Source: 2-02-FULL-66-14 sp037443705
Lineage (GTDB): Bacteria; Pseudomonadota; Gammaproteobacteria; Burkholderiales; SG8-39
Direction of reading: 5' to 3'
DNA: 64,000 bases
Assembly (NCBI GenBank): GCA_037443705.1
Contig: JBBINV010000007.1
Span: 1 to 64,000, forward strand
Shown: piece by piece, positions 32,516 through 41,976 of the stretch
Layout of the letters: every line of letters begins with the position of its first letter
How positions within the stretch are numbered: position 1 is the stretch's first letter
Translations under genes and position numbers: made by a program
The notes under the pieces: generated by a model
The model's input: the letters and a program-made list of their open reading frames with translations, nothing else
Told to the model about the DNA's origin: nothing
Database searches by the model: none

Positions 32516-33559
32516 GAGAATCACGCCCTTGCCGGAAGACTGCGCGTCGAACACGCGGTAGGCCTCGTCCGCCTGCTCGAGCCCCCAGCGATGGGTGAAG
32601 ATCCGCTCCAGCTTGATGCCGTTGTCGGCGATGAAGCGTGCGCACTCGCCCATCCCCATCGCGCTGAAGGTCCAGGATCCCACGAGCGTGAGCTGCTTGC
32701 GCAGCATGTCGCGCGAAACGTCGAGGGTTACCTCGCCCCCTTCGCCGACGAAACACACCGTACCCCAGGTCTTCGCCGCGCGCACCGCGGAAAGGCGCGC
32801 GGAGGCTGCGCCGGTGCAGTCGAGCGCGAGGTCCACACCTTCGCCCCGGGTGAGGTCCCTGAGAGCTTTCTCGGGGTCCTCTTTCGACGCATTCACCACG
32901 GAATCGGCCCCGAACCCCTTGGCAAGTCCCAATCGCTCTTCATTCGTCTCGACCGCGATGACGCGCGCGCCCATCTTCGCCCCGATCAGGGTCGCCGAGA
33001 GTCCTACCGGCCCCTGGCCGAACACGGCGAGCGTTGCGCCGCCCGCGAGGTGCATGCGCCTGAGCGCCGCGTACGCGGTGCCGGTGCCGCACGCTACCGC
33101 CGCGCCTTCGGCGAAGGAGAGCTCGTCGGGCAGCGGCACGAGCGTGCGCACCGGAACCTTGAGGTATTCGGCGTGCCCCCCGTTCGCGGTGACGCCGTAG
33201 ACCGTGATCCCGGCGCGGCAGAGCTGCGACCAGCCGAGGCGGCAGTGCGGGCAAACCCCGCAGCCCGCGTAGTGATGGTCCATCACCCGCTGCCCGGTCG
33301 GCGTTTCGCGCTCGGAGACGCCGGGGCCGCGCGCCTCGATCACGCCGCAGGGCTCGTGCCCCGCGATGAAGGGCTCGGCGTCGCCGCCCAGGCCGAGCGC
33401 CTTCTGCGCTTCGCCCGGCGGCGAGCGGTAGAACTTCAAGTCCGAACCGCACATGCCCGAGGCCTTCATCCGGATCACCACCTCGCCCGGGCCGGGCGTG
33501 GGATCGGGAAATCTGCGTATCTCGATTCTGCGATTGCCGAGGAACACCGCGCCTAGCAT
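32510..33559 (-). CDS. Zinc-dependent alcohol/polyol dehydrogenase (MDR family)
   Basis: 349 residues. Catalytic zinc site C37 and H68-E69 (AGHEP); structural zinc C100, C103, C106, C114. Rossmann motif FGQGPVGLSA. Similar to sorbitol or threonine dehydrogenase-like enzymes that oxidise a secondary alcohol with NAD. The ATG at 33559 overlaps the isomerase stop by 7 nt. Last gene of the ten-gene operon; its stop is supplied by the palindrome. Confidence 0.9.
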   Translation of the reverse strand: MLGAVFLGNRRIEIRRFPDPTPGPGEVVIRMKASGMCGSDLKFYRSPPGEAQKALGLGGDAEPFIAGHEPCGVIEARGPGVSERETPTGQRVMDHHYAGCGVCPHCRLGWSQLCRAGITVYGVTANGGHAEYLKVPVRTLVPLPDELSFAEGAAVACGTGTAYAALRRMHLAGGATLAVFGQGPVGLSATLIGAKMGARVIAVETNEERLGLAKGFGADSVVNASKEDPEKALRDLTRGEGVDLALDCTGAASARLSAVRAAKTWGTVCFVGEGGEVTLDVSRDMLRKQLTLVGSWTFSAMGMGECARFIADNGIKLERIFTHRWGLEQADEAYRVFDAQSSGKGVILF

Positions 33560-34371
33560 TGGATATGCCTTTCCTTGCAGATACGAAGCACATCGTCCGG
33601 ATCGCGCTTCCACCAGTTGCGCTCCGAGAAGATCTCCACTTCGTGGAAGCCCGAATACCCGGCGGCCTCGATCCAGCTCCCGATCAGCTTCAGATCGATC
33701 ACTCCGTCACCCATCATGCCGCGGTCGTTCAGCAGATCGGTCGTGGGCACCAGCCAGTCGCAGATGTGATACGCCAGGATGCGGTTCTTCCCGGCTCGCC
33801 GGATCTGCGCCTCGAGCTTCGGGTCCCACCACACGTGATAGACGTCCACCGCCACGCCCACGCCTTCGCCAAGCGCATCGCAAAGGTCGAGCGCCTGCTC
33901 GAGCGTGTTCACGCACGCGCGCTCGGCCGCCTGCATGGGATGCAGCGGCTCGATCGCCAGCGGCACTCCCGCCTTTCGCGCTTCAGGAAGAATTTCGGCA
34001 ATGCCGTCCGCGATCCTCTTCCGGGCTGAAATCAAATCCGTCGATTCAGAAGGCAGACCCCCTACGACGAGCACCAGGCACTTTGCTCTCAGCTCGTGCG
34101 CTTCCTCGATCGCGCGCCGGTTGTCGTCGCGCCAGTTCTCCCGCGTGAAGAAGCCGCCGCGGCAGAGACCGGTCACGGTCAGGCCGTTTGCCCTGATCGA
34201 CGAAACCGCATTTTTCAGCCCCATCTGCGCGACCTGGTCTCTCCACGGATTAATTCCGCGGATGCCGTGGCGCGCGCAGCCCTCGATCGCCTTCGCGAGC
34301 GTCCATTGCTTCCTGACGGTGGCCGTGTTGAGAGAGAGCTCGCCCACCGGTGAGTCCCTAAGCAATGCCAT
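33553..34371 (-). CDS. Sugar phosphate isomerase/epimerase family TIM-barrel protein
   Basis: 272 residues, xylose-isomerase-like barrel. Metal ligands probably E of IEPLHPM, D of VDVYHVWWD, H of YHICDW and E of VEIFSE. Related enzymes isomerise or epimerise sugars and inositol or keto-sugar intermediates. It overlaps DUF993 by 14 nt and the dehydrogenase by 7 nt. Confidence 0.87.
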   Translation of the reverse strand: MALLRDSPVGELSLNTATVRKQWTLAKAIEGCARHGIRGINPWRDQVAQMGLKNAVSSIRANGLTVTGLCRGGFFTRENWRDDNRRAIEEAHELRAKCLVLVVGGLPSESTDLISARKRIADGIAEILPEARKAGVPLAIEPLHPMQAAERACVNTLEQALDLCDALGEGVGVAVDVYHVWWDPKLEAQIRRAGKNRILAYHICDWLVPTTDLLNDRGMMGDGVIDLKLIGSWIEAAGYSGFHEVEIFSERNWWKRDPDDVLRICKERHIQC

Positions 34372-35515
34372 GCAAGGCGAGAAGCTGCTTCATGCGCGCG
34401 CAGGCGAGCTCCGGATCGGCGAGGAGCCCCGCCGCATCGGCGAGCCGGAAAAGCTCCGCGAAATGGAGCACGTTCCGGGCCGACTGCTGCCCCCCGACCA
34501 TGACGAAGTGATCCTGGTGGCCGTTCAGCCACGCAAGGAACACCAGGCCCGTCTTGTAGAAGCGCGTTGGCGCGCCGAAGATGTGCCGCGACAGCGCGAC
34601 GGTCGGGGCGAGCGTTTCCCGGAAACGCTCGTTTTCGTTTCCAGCCAGAAAACCCAACGCCTGGGACGCGGCGGGTGCGATGGCGTCGAAGATCCCGAGC
34701 AGCGCGTCGGAGTGCCCTTCGGCGTCGCCCTCGATCAGCTCGGCGAAGTTGAAGTCGTCGCCGGTGTACATGCGCACGCCCTTCGGCAGGCGCCGGCGCA
34801 TGGCGATCTCCTTGTTTTTGTCGAGTAACGAGATCTTTATTCCATCGATCTTCGATTTGTTTCTTTCAATGACGGAAAGACAGATCTCCATCGCTTCGCG
34901 GTGATCGTCCTTGCCCCAGTAGGCCGCGAGCGCGGGGTCGAACATCTCGCCGAGCCAGTGGATGATCACCGGCTCCCTGACCTGCGAGAGGATCCGGTCG
35001 TAGACCTGGCCGTAGGCATCGGGGGATTTCGCGCACGCCGCGAGCGCGCGACTCGCCATCAGGATGATGCGCCCGCCGAGCTTTTCGATTTCCCCGCACT
35101 GGAGCTCGTAGGCGGAGATGACGTCATTGACCGAAAAGTCGCCGCGCGCCGCCAAATGATCCGTGCCTGCCCCGGACCAGACGGCCGCATTCGGAACTGA
35201 CCTGGCCTCCTTCACCGTCCTGCGGATGAGCTCCAGCGAACTCGCCCAATCCAGCCCCATGCCGCGCTGCGCGGTGTCCATCGCCTCGGCAACGCCGAAG
35301 CCCCAGGACCAGAGGTACCGCCGGTAGCGAAGCGTCGCCTCCCAGTCGATCGCTGCCTCGAGCCACGGCTCGCGCGCCGAAAGGGGGGCCGCCACGACGT
35401 GGGCCGCGGCGAGCGCGACGCGGTTGAAGGGGCGTTCGGGCTTTCTGAAGGGCTTGGGTCCCCGGAGCGTGTAACCCGAAATCCCTCCCCCGGCCTCAGG
35501 CAGCTCGATCTTCAT
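34358..35515 (-). CDS. DUF993 family protein (dihydrodipicolinate synthase-like)
   Basis: 385 residues, a TIM barrel distantly related to DapA-type aldolases. K227 in DGIKISLLDK is at the place of the Schiff-base Lys. The ATG at 35515 gives a 4-nt overlap with the Gfo/Idh gene; the longer frame is antisense-like. Substrate unknown; it probably cleaves a keto-acid sugar derivative. A second, different DapA-like enzyme heads this same operon. Confidence 0.82.
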   Translation of the reverse strand: MKIELPEAGGGISGYTLRGPKPFRKPERPFNRVALAAAHVVAAPLSAREPWLEAAIDWEATLRYRRYLWSWGFGVAEAMDTAQRGMGLDWASSLELIRRTVKEARSVPNAAVWSGAGTDHLAARGDFSVNDVISAYELQCGEIEKLGGRIILMASRALAACAKSPDAYGQVYDRILSQVREPVIIHWLGEMFDPALAAYWGKDDHREAMEICLSVIERNKSKIDGIKISLLDKNKEIAMRRRLPKGVRMYTGDDFNFAELIEGDAEGHSDALLGIFDAIAPAASQALGFLAGNENERFRETLAPTVALSRHIFGAPTRFYKTGLVFLAWLNGHQDHFVMVGGQQSARNVLHFAELFRLADAAGLLADPELACARMKQLLALHGIA

Positions 35516-36672
35516 GCCTTCAGCCGCGGAACGTCGAGCCACTTCTTCCGCGCCCAGCTCTTCAGGCCGAGCTCGGCGAGCTGCACGCCCTTCGCGCCCT
35601 CGAGCAGGTTCCAGCGGAAGCCTCCTTCGCCGGCGACATGCTTCAGGAACAGCTCCCACTGTGCCTTGAACGCGTTGTCGTAGCGCTCATCGGGCGCTTC
35701 CTCCCAGCCGTCGAAGAAATCGACCGGCTGCGGGATGTCCGGGTTCCAGACCGGCTTTGGCGTTTTCTCGTAACTTTGAACGAAGCATTTTCTCAATCCG
35801 GCGACGGCGCTGCCTTTCGTGCCGTCGACCTGGAGCGTGAGCAGGTCGTCGCGCCGCACGCGCACCGCCCACGAGCTGTTGAAGTGCGCGATCACGCCCC
35901 CTGCGAGCTCGAACGTCGCGTAGGCGGCGTCGTCGGCGGTGGCGCGGTACTTTCTCCCGCCTTCGTCCCAGCGCCACGGGATGTGCGTGGCGCCGCGGCA
36001 CGACACCGCCTTCACCTCGCCGAAAAGGTTGTCGAGCACGTAGCGCCAGTGGCACAGCATGTCGAGGATGATCCCGCCGCCGTCGCTCTTCCGGTAGTTC
36101 CACGACGGCCGCTGCGCGGGCGGTTGCCCCGCCTGCGCATCGCCCTCGAACACCCAGTAACCGAACTCCCCGCGTACCGAAAGGATCCGGCCGAAGAAGC
36201 CCTCGTCGCGCAGCCTTGCGAGCTTGAGCAGCCCCGGGAGCCAGAGCTTGTCCTGCACCACGCCATGCCTGATTCGCGCTTTTCTGGCCTTTCGATACAA
36301 GGCCATTGCCTCGGAAAGCGACGTCGCAACCGGTTTCTCGCAATAGACATGCTTTCCCGCGCGGATCGCCATCGCGAGGAGCTTCGGCCGCAACTGCGTG
36401 GAAGCGGCGTCGAAGAACACGGCGTCATCGGGATTCCCGAGCGCCGCCTCCAGGTCGGTCGTCCACCGCTCGAGACCGTGCTCCCTCACGAGATTCTGCA
36501 GCTTGCCCGCTTTCCTTCCCACGAGGATCGGGTCGGGGATCAGGCGCGTGCCGTCCTTGAGCGCCACGCCGCCCTGCCGGCGGATCTCGAGGATCGAACG
36601 GATGAGGTGCTGGTTCATGCCCATCCGGCCGGTGACGCCGTGCATGATGATGCCGAGTCGCTTTTCCGCCAT
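35512..36672 (-). CDS. Gfo/Idh/MocA family oxidoreductase
   Basis: 386 residues, NAD(P)-dependent sugar or cyclitol dehydrogenase. The nucleotide motif HGVTGRMGMN (11-20) replaces the usual GxGxxG; EKPVATS holds the conserved catalytic Lys of the family. It starts 45 bp after the enolase-like gene, the only gap in the operon, and overlaps DUF993 by 4 nt. Confidence 0.88.
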   Translation of the reverse strand: MAEKRLGIIMHGVTGRMGMNQHLIRSILEIRRQGGVALKDGTRLIPDPILVGRKAGKLQNLVREHGLERWTTDLEAALGNPDDAVFFDAASTQLRPKLLAMAIRAGKHVYCEKPVATSLSEAMALYRKARKARIRHGVVQDKLWLPGLLKLARLRDEGFFGRILSVRGEFGYWVFEGDAQAGQPPAQRPSWNYRKSDGGGIILDMLCHWRYVLDNLFGEVKAVSCRGATHIPWRWDEGGRKYRATADDAAYATFELAGGVIAHFNSSWAVRVRRDDLLTLQVDGTKGSAVAGLRKCFVQSYEKTPKPVWNPDIPQPVDFFDGWEEAPDERYDNAFKAQWELFLKHVAGEGGFRWNLLEGAKGVQLAELGLKSWARKKWLDVPRLKA

Positions 36673-36717
36673 CGCTATTCCCCTAGCTGGTGTGGTTGGC
36701 TCCGAGAACGCGGAATG

Positions 36718-38049
36718 TCATGACACCCTCCTCATCGCATTCCAATCGGGCATGGCTTGACTCGCATATCCGTTGCACTCGAGCGACTTGATGGAAAGGA
36801 CTCCATCCCGAATCCGGACCCTCGCCGCCCCATGGCTGCGCTCGTAGAGATCCGGATGCGCGGCGAGAAACGCTTCTTGCTCGCTTTGCGGCAGTCCGGC
36901 CATGCCGTTCACATAGTGGTGGCCGTTGCGCTCGACGTGCGAAAGGCCGAGGAGCGAGACGAGCGCGAGATCCTGCTGCAGCGCGAGCCCGGGCTGATTC
37001 GTGAGGTCTTCGCCCGACATGAAGTATTCGGGTCCCCACGCGTCGCACCGCGCCCGATTGACGAGCGACTTGTAGATTCCCTTGCATGTCTTCGAGGACA
37101 CGCCGCGGTAGCCGAGCGCCTTGGCGCGCGCAAAAGCGTCGAGCGAATCGTCCGATTCGTCGATAATCACGGGCCGGTCGATCCCGGCAACGTGACATTC
37201 GAGCGCGCGCTTTCGCGCGACCGGCTGCTCCAGGTACAGAATGCTCTCGGTGAGGCGCTTCAGGCGCGAATCCGATTTCATTCCTCTCCATAGCTCCACC
37301 ACGCCTTCCATGTCCTCGTACTGCTCGTTGCCGTCGAGCGTGGCGAAATAGTCCCCGGGAATGCGGTCGAGCACCGCGGCGACTGCGGAGAGCCGCTCGA
37401 GGTCGGCCGCCGGATCGCCGCTCACCTTGAGCTTGAAGTAGCGGTGGCGGTAGCGCGTGATCGCCTCTTCGAGCGTCTCGGGCAGCCCGTCGCCCACCCG
37501 TTCGCGTACGTCCGCCGCGGTGATCGGGTCCGCGAGCCCTACCGTGTGCCGCGCGGCGAGTGCGCGACGCGGCTCGAGCCGGGCAAACACGCGCGGCAGG
37601 TCGAGCCCTTCGAACGCCGACGCCCCGATCAGGTTCCGCCGGATCGCCTCGTAGAACGACACCCCCAGAGCGCGGCAGAGCGCATCGAGAAGCGCGCGAT
37701 CCACGAGCGCCGGGCCGAAGTTTTCCGCGAGCCCCCTTTTCGCGTGGGAGCGGAAATGCCCCCAGGCGCTGTCTTCCGGTGCCTCGCCGTATTCGGCCCG
37801 TGCGGCGCGCAGCGACTCCCGCAATTGCCCGATGTCGTCGTCGTTCGAGCGCGCCGGGTCCTTGCGGAACCACTTCGGCACCATCATCTCCGCCGCCGCG
37901 CCCTCGGCTTCGCGGCCGTCGGCGAGCCGGATGCGCGCGCGTGCGAACGCCTGCGGCGCCTCGGTGAGCGTGACCACGCCGAAGCGAAACGGCAGTCGCA
38001 AGCGCACGTCGCGCTCCAGCAGTTCTACCGAGATGATCCTGAACCTCAC
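36718..38049 (-). CDS. Enolase superfamily enzyme (mandelate racemase/muconate lactonizing type)
   Basis: 443 residues. KxK motif K206-L-K208; metal ligands in series D239 (TLDGNE), E274 (LEQP) and D298 (IDES); second-side Lys at K320 or K323. Such enzymes abstract a proton alpha to a carboxylate, giving acid-sugar dehydration, racemisation or cycloisomerisation. Start is GTG at 38049, overlapping the GNAT stop (GTGA). Longer than the usual 370-400, mainly from an N-terminal insert (about 45-105). Confidence 0.85.
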   Translation of the reverse strand: MRFRIISVELLERDVRLRLPFRFGVVTLTEAPQAFARARIRLADGREAEGAAAEMMVPKWFRKDPARSNDDDIGQLRESLRAARAEYGEAPEDSAWGHFRSHAKRGLAENFGPALVDRALLDALCRALGVSFYEAIRRNLIGASAFEGLDLPRVFARLEPRRALAARHTVGLADPITAADVRERVGDGLPETLEEAITRYRHRYFKLKVSGDPAADLERLSAVAAVLDRIPGDYFATLDGNEQYEDMEGVVELWRGMKSDSRLKRLTESILYLEQPVARKRALECHVAGIDRPVIIDESDDSLDAFARAKALGYRGVSSKTCKGIYKSLVNRARCDAWGPEYFMSGEDLTNQPGLALQQDLALVSLLGLSHVERNGHHYVNGMAGLPQSEQEAFLAAHPDLYERSHGAARVRIRDGVLSIKSLECNGYASQAMPDWNAMRRVS

Positions 38050-38690
38050 CGGGAATTTGCGAGCTTCGTCCGCTGGCGTCCTTCGGAATCGAAATTTGAG
38101 GGATCGAGCCAGCGCTCGAAGCGGCCGCGAAGCGCCGGCCACTCGGCGTCGATGATGGAGAACCACGCGGTATCGCGGTTCGCGCCTTTCACCCACATGT
38201 GCTGGCGGAACAGCCCCTCGCAGGTGAAGCCGAAGCGCCGCGCCGCGGCCTTCGAGGGCTCGTTCCGGTCGTTGCACTTCCACTCGAAGCGCCGGTAGCC
38301 GAGCTCGTCGAATACGTACTTCGCCGCGAGATAAAGCGCCTCGGTTGCGACGCGCGTGCGCGCTATCGCCGGTCCCCAGAGGATGTTTCCGATCTCGATC
38401 ACGCCGTGCTCGGGCACGATGCGCATGAGCGCCTGGCGCCCGCCCGCCGCGCCCGTGGCGCGATCGACGACGCAATGAAACAGCGGGTCCTCGAGCACCG
38501 AGCACCGGGCGATCCACGATATCACGTCGTCCAGGCTCTTCGGCGGGACGTCGAACAGGTAATCGAAGCTCCTCGGGTCCCCGGATGCGGCGAGCAGGCC
38601 TTCGGCATGCCCGGCCGAAAGGGGCTCGAGCCGCGCATAGCGGCCTTCGAGCGCAACCCGTTGCGGGCGCGGCCTCGGCAACGCCGTCAT
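38046..38690 (-). CDS. GNAT N-acetyltransferase, RimJ/RimL-like
   Basis: 214 residues. ILWGPAIARTRVATEA is the acetyl-CoA loop region and FEWKCNDRNEPSKAAARRFGF a typical beta6-alpha4 stretch. Overlaps TetR and the enolase-like gene by 4 nt each. Role in the pathway unclear. Confidence 0.85.
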   Translation of the reverse strand: MTALPRPRPQRVALEGRYARLEPLSAGHAEGLLAASGDPRSFDYLFDVPPKSLDDVISWIARCSVLEDPLFHCVVDRATGAAGGRQALMRIVPEHGVIEIGNILWGPAIARTRVATEALYLAAKYVFDELGYRRFEWKCNDRNEPSKAAARRFGFTCEGLFRQHMWVKGANRDTAWFSIIDAEWPALRGRFERWLDPSNFDSEGRQRTKLANSR

Positions 38691-39310
38691 TTGCGCAGGT
38701 AGCCGAGCACGAGCCCGGTCATGTGCCGCAGCCGCGCGGCCTTGTGCCGCGGCGCGAGGAGATCCCGCTCGAAGATGGTCGAGAGCGTGTGCCGGTTGCT
38801 CAGATAGAAGTAGCCCAGGCCCGCGATCGAGATGTAGAGCTGCACCGGGTCGACTCCGCTGCGGAACTTCCCCTCGCGGGCGCCGCGCCGGAGGATGTCA
38901 TCGAGCAGCAGCACGAACGGCGAGTGCAGTGCGGGGATCTTGCGCGAGCGCTTCAGGTGCCGCGCGCGGTGCAGGTTCTCGCTGTTCAACAGCGTGATGA
39001 ATTCGGGATGCGCGAGGTAGTAGTTCCAGGTGAACTCGACCAGGCGCCGGATGCCCTCCTCGGGAGCGAGGTTCTCGAGGTGCATCTTCTGCTCCGCGGC
39101 GCGGATGCGCGCATACTCGGCCTCCAGCACCGCGAGAAACAGATCCTCCTTGTTGCCGTAGTAGTAATAGAGCATGCGCTTGTTGGCGCCGGCGCGCGCC
39201 GCGATCCGGTCCACGCGCGCGCCGCCCAGCCCGTGACGGGCGAACTCGGCCGTCGCCGCGGCGAGGATGCGGCCCTGGTTTCTCTCCGGGTTGCGCTTGC
39301 CGCCCTTCAT
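38687..39310 (-). CDS. TetR/AcrR family transcriptional regulator
   Basis: 207 residues. N-terminal HTH about 14-58 (ILAAATAEFARHGLGGARVDRIAARAGA split by the turn; MLYYYYGNKEDLF after it). The ligand-binding C-terminal domain follows. Embedded in the operon with 4-nt overlaps on both sides, so it regulates its own operon; the dyad at 41884-41899 is a fitting target. Confidence 0.9.
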   Translation of the reverse strand: MKGGKRNPERNQGRILAAATAEFARHGLGGARVDRIAARAGANKRMLYYYYGNKEDLFLAVLEAEYARIRAAEQKMHLENLAPEEGIRRLVEFTWNYYLAHPEFITLLNSENLHRARHLKRSRKIPALHSPFVLLLDDILRRGAREGKFRSGVDPVQLYISIAGLGYFYLSNRHTLSTIFERDLLAPRHKAARLRHMTGLVLGYLRK

Positions 39311-40068
39311 TCCATCCCCAGCAGGCGGTAGATGCGGCGCGTGTACTCGCCGAAGCTCTCGTGGGTCTTCAGGTCGAGCGTCCTCGGGTGGGGCAGCTCG
39401 ATCGGGAAGTTATCGGCCATCCGCGCCGGGCCCGCGGTGAGCACCACCACTCGCGAGCCGAGGAACACCGCCTCCGAGATCCCGTGCGTGACGAACACGA
39501 TCGTCTTCCCCGCCTCCCTCCAGATGCGGAGGAGCTCCAGGTTCATCTTCTCGCGCGTAAGCGCGTCCAGAGCCCCGAAGGGCTCGTCCATCAGGACGAG
39601 CTTCGGGTCGTGCACGAGCGCGCGCGCGATCGCCGCGCGCTGCTGCATCCCTCCGGAGAGCTCGTACGGGTACTTGTCCTCGGAACCGGCAAGACCCACC
39701 AGCGCAAGGAGATCTCTCGCCCGTTCCCTGGATTCCTTCGGAGCCAAACCAAGGATTTCCGCGGGCAGGAGCACGTTCTCGAGAATGCGCCGCCACTTGA
39801 GGAGCAGCGGCGCCTGGAACACCATCCCCACGTCGCGCGAGGGATCGAACGGGTGATCCTTCGTGCCGATCCTCACCTCGCCGCCGTCCGCCGGGTGCAG
39901 CCCCGCCAGGATCTTGAGGAGCGTCGATTTCCCGCAACCCGAGGGTCCCACGAGCGAAACGAGCTCGCCCGGCATCACGTCGAAGGTCGCATCCGAGATC
40001 GCGAGGTGCTCGGCCTTGCCGCGCCGATAGACCTTCTTGACCCCCGAGAGGCGGATGAACGGCTCCAT
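39307..40068 (-). CDS. ABC transporter ATP-binding protein, nitrate/taurine/pyrimidine type
   Basis: 253 residues. Walker A GPSGCGKST (41-49), signature ELSGGMQQR and Walker B LVLMDEP follow the SsuB/TauB pattern. Starts directly after the permease stop. Works with the permease at 40069-40827 and the binding protein at 41977-42957. Confidence 0.93.
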   Translation of the reverse strand: MEPFIRLSGVKKVYRRGKAEHLAISDATFDVMPGELVSLVGPSGCGKSTLLKILAGLHPADGGEVRIGTKDHPFDPSRDVGMVFQAPLLLKWRRILENVLLPAEILGLAPKESRERARDLLALVGLAGSEDKYPYELSGGMQQRAAIARALVHDPKLVLMDEPFGALDALTREKMNLELLRIWREAGKTIVFVTHGISEAVFLGSRVVVLTAGPARMADNFPIELPHPRTLDLKTHESFGEYTRRIYRLLGME

Positions 40069-40827
40069 CTAAGAAACGCGCGCGTCCTTCACCACCAGCA
40101 GCCGCTCGAGCAGCAGCACCAGGCCGTAGAGTGCCATCCCGATCAGAGTGATGAGGATCACCGCCATGAACATCGCCGGCGTGTCGAGCGTCACCTGGAC
40201 CTGCAGCATGAGGTACCCCAGGCCCCTGTCCGAGCCGAGGAACTCGCCCACGATCGCGCCGGCGACCGCGAGAATCGCGCCCACCTTCATGCCGGCGAAG
40301 ATGTAGGGCAGTGCGCCCGGGAGCTGGATTTTCGCGAACACCTGCCAGCGCGAGCCGCGCAGTGCCCTCACCAGGTCGAGGAGCTCCGGCTCGATCTCGC
40401 GAAGGCCCCGCGCCGTGGTGAGCAGGATCGGGAATACGCAGATCGAGAATGCCATCAGCGTGTTCGGCCACACCCCGTACTTGAACCAGACGATGATGAG
40501 GGGCCCCAGCGCCACCTTGGGGATCATGTTGAGCGACACGAGCAGCGGCATGAAGAACGCCTCGAGCGCCTTCGACCACGTGAACGCGAGCGCGAGCGCA
40601 ACGCCCACCGCTACGCCGAGGAGATAGCCCGCGAAGATCTCCGTTGCCGTGACCCCCACGTTCCACCACCAGTTGTAGCTCGGCTGCAGGAGCGCATCGA
40701 GCGTCTCGCCGGGCGAGGGCATCACGAACTTCGGCACGTTGCCGAGCTTCACGAACAGATACCACGCCGCGATCAGCGCGAGATGCGCGCCGATCGCGAG
40801 CGCGTAACGCCCAAGGTTCTCGTTCAT
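40069..40827 (-). CDS. ABC transporter permease, SsuC/TauC-like
   Basis: 252 residues, six helices. The coupling-helix EAA region is around LRGSRWQVFAKIQLPGALPY. The ATG at 40827 overlaps the DapA-like gene stop by 4 nt. Confidence 0.93.
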   Translation of the reverse strand: MNENLGRYALAIGAHLALIAAWYLFVKLGNVPKFVMPSPGETLDALLQPSYNWWWNVGVTATEIFAGYLLGVAVGVALALAFTWSKALEAFFMPLLVSLNMIPKVALGPLIIVWFKYGVWPNTLMAFSICVFPILLTTARGLREIEPELLDLVRALRGSRWQVFAKIQLPGALPYIFAGMKVGAILAVAGAIVGEFLGSDRGLGYLMLQVQVTLDTPAMFMAVILITLIGMALYGLVLLLERLLVVKDARVS

Positions 40828-41873
40828 GCCAGCCACCTTTCGAGATTCGCGCGCACGAAATCGTCGTCGGCGAGATCTGCGTGCTCGCGGCAGACCCGGT
40901 CGATTTCCGCGGCCTGGCCCGGCGAGAGCGTCTCGCTCGGGTCGAGGCACCAGATGCCCGCGAGCAGGCCCTGGCGCCGCAGTACCTCGTGGCATCCCGG
41001 GATGCAGCCCGCGAAATCGTGCGCGACATCGAAGAACGCGCCGTTGCAGTCGGTGATGCGCGAATCGAGGGCGAGCAGATCGTCGTCGACCGGACCCCGG
41101 AGAATCCTTTCGTACAGCCCGACCGCCATCTTCGTCCAGACGCTCCAATGGCCGAGAAGCCCGCCCCGGAACCGGACCCGGATTTCCTGCGAATCCCTCC
41201 TGACCGCGAAAGGCGTGACCAGATCCAGAACGATGTGATCGTCGTTTCCGGTGTAAAGCGTCACGCGCTCCTCGGCGCGCGCCGCGACCACGCCACGTGC
41301 GACCTCCAGCGTCGCGTAGCGGTCGAAGGGAGCCACCTTCACCGCGACCACGTTCTCGATCGCCGCGAAGCGCCGCCAGAACTCGGCCGGGAGCCGGATG
41401 CCGCCCACCGCCGTCTGCAGGTAAAAGCCGACGAGCGGAATCTCGGCGGCCACCGCCGCGCAATGCGCGATGAGCTCCTCGAGCGACGCCCCCTTCATCG
41501 CGCCGAGCGAGAGCATCCCGGCGTGGTAGCCGAGCGAGCGGGCAATACGGGCTTCGGCTTTCGCCTGCAGGGTTTGTCCGCAAAGCCCCGCAATCAGGAT
41601 GACCGGCCTGCGCGTCCAGTCGCGCGCCGCGCTCGCTGCCAGGTCCAGGACCTTCTCGTATAACCCCGCTTCCCGGATCGCGAACTGGGTGGCGTGCACG
41701 CCCACCGCGAGGCCGCCTGCGCCGGCGTCGAGGTAGTAGCGCGAAAGCGCGCGCTGGCGCCGCGCGTCCAGCCGCCTGGCGCCATCCAGCGCGAGCGGAT
41801 GCGCCGGGATCACGGTTCCCCGGCGCAGGAGCGACAGCACCTCCGGGGGAATTTGCGACCAGTGCAAAGGCAT
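40824..41873 (-). CDS. DapA-like (dihydrodipicolinate synthase/N-acetylneuraminate lyase family) aldolase
   Basis: 349 residues, class I aldolase barrel. K179 (VVAVKVAPFD) is the Schiff-base Lys and Y151 (GFYLQTA) the catalytic Tyr. Family members cleave or form C-C bonds, or dehydrate 2-keto-3-deoxy sugar acids. Start set at the ATG at 41873 because TAAATT ends exactly 7 nt upstream; a GTG at 41879 is in frame but would lie within that spacing. First gene of the ten-gene operon. Confidence 0.87.
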   Translation of the reverse strand: MPLHWSQIPPEVLSLLRRGTVIPAHPLALDGARRLDARRQRALSRYYLDAGAGGLAVGVHATQFAIREAGLYEKVLDLAASAARDWTRRPVILIAGLCGQTLQAKAEARIARSLGYHAGMLSLGAMKGASLEELIAHCAAVAAEIPLVGFYLQTAVGGIRLPAEFWRRFAAIENVVAVKVAPFDRYATLEVARGVVAARAEERVTLYTGNDDHIVLDLVTPFAVRRDSQEIRVRFRGGLLGHWSVWTKMAVGLYERILRGPVDDDLLALDSRITDCNGAFFDVAHDFAGCIPGCHEVLRRQGLLAGIWCLDPSETLSPGQAAEIDRVCREHADLADDDFVRANLERWLA

Positions 41874-41880
41874 CCGCACG

Positions 41881-41886
41881 AATTTA
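41881..41886 (-). promoter_or_regulatory. -10-like TAAATT, probable leaderless promoter of the ten-gene operon
   Basis: TAAATT on the minus strand ends 7 nt before the ATG at 41873, without a Shine-Dalgarno. It overlaps the TTAAC/GTTAA dyad, so a bound repressor would cover it. Confidence 0.5.
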
Positions 41887-41899
41887 ACTGCCCGGTTAA
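41884..41899. promoter_or_regulatory. TTAAC-N6-GTTAA dyad, probable TetR operator
   Basis: Perfect 5-bp arms separated by six bases. It lies between the divergent operon and binding-protein genes and overlaps the operon's -10 box. The TetR gene inside the operon is the natural candidate for binding. Confidence 0.6.
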
Positions 41900-41919
41900 C
41901 GCCGAGTCAAACCCCGCCG

Positions 41920-41949
41920 TTGACACGGAGCGGCGCGCGCCGCTAGCAT
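41920..41949 (+). promoter_or_regulatory. Sigma70-type promoter of the ABC binding protein
   Basis: TTGACA (41920-41925), 18-bp spacer, TAGCAT (41944-41949). Transcription would start near 41956, leaving a roughly 20-nt leader that holds the GGAGGAGG ribosome-binding site. Confidence 0.7.
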
Positions 41950-41976
41950 CGCTTTCCTCGACTCGGAGGAGGAAAC

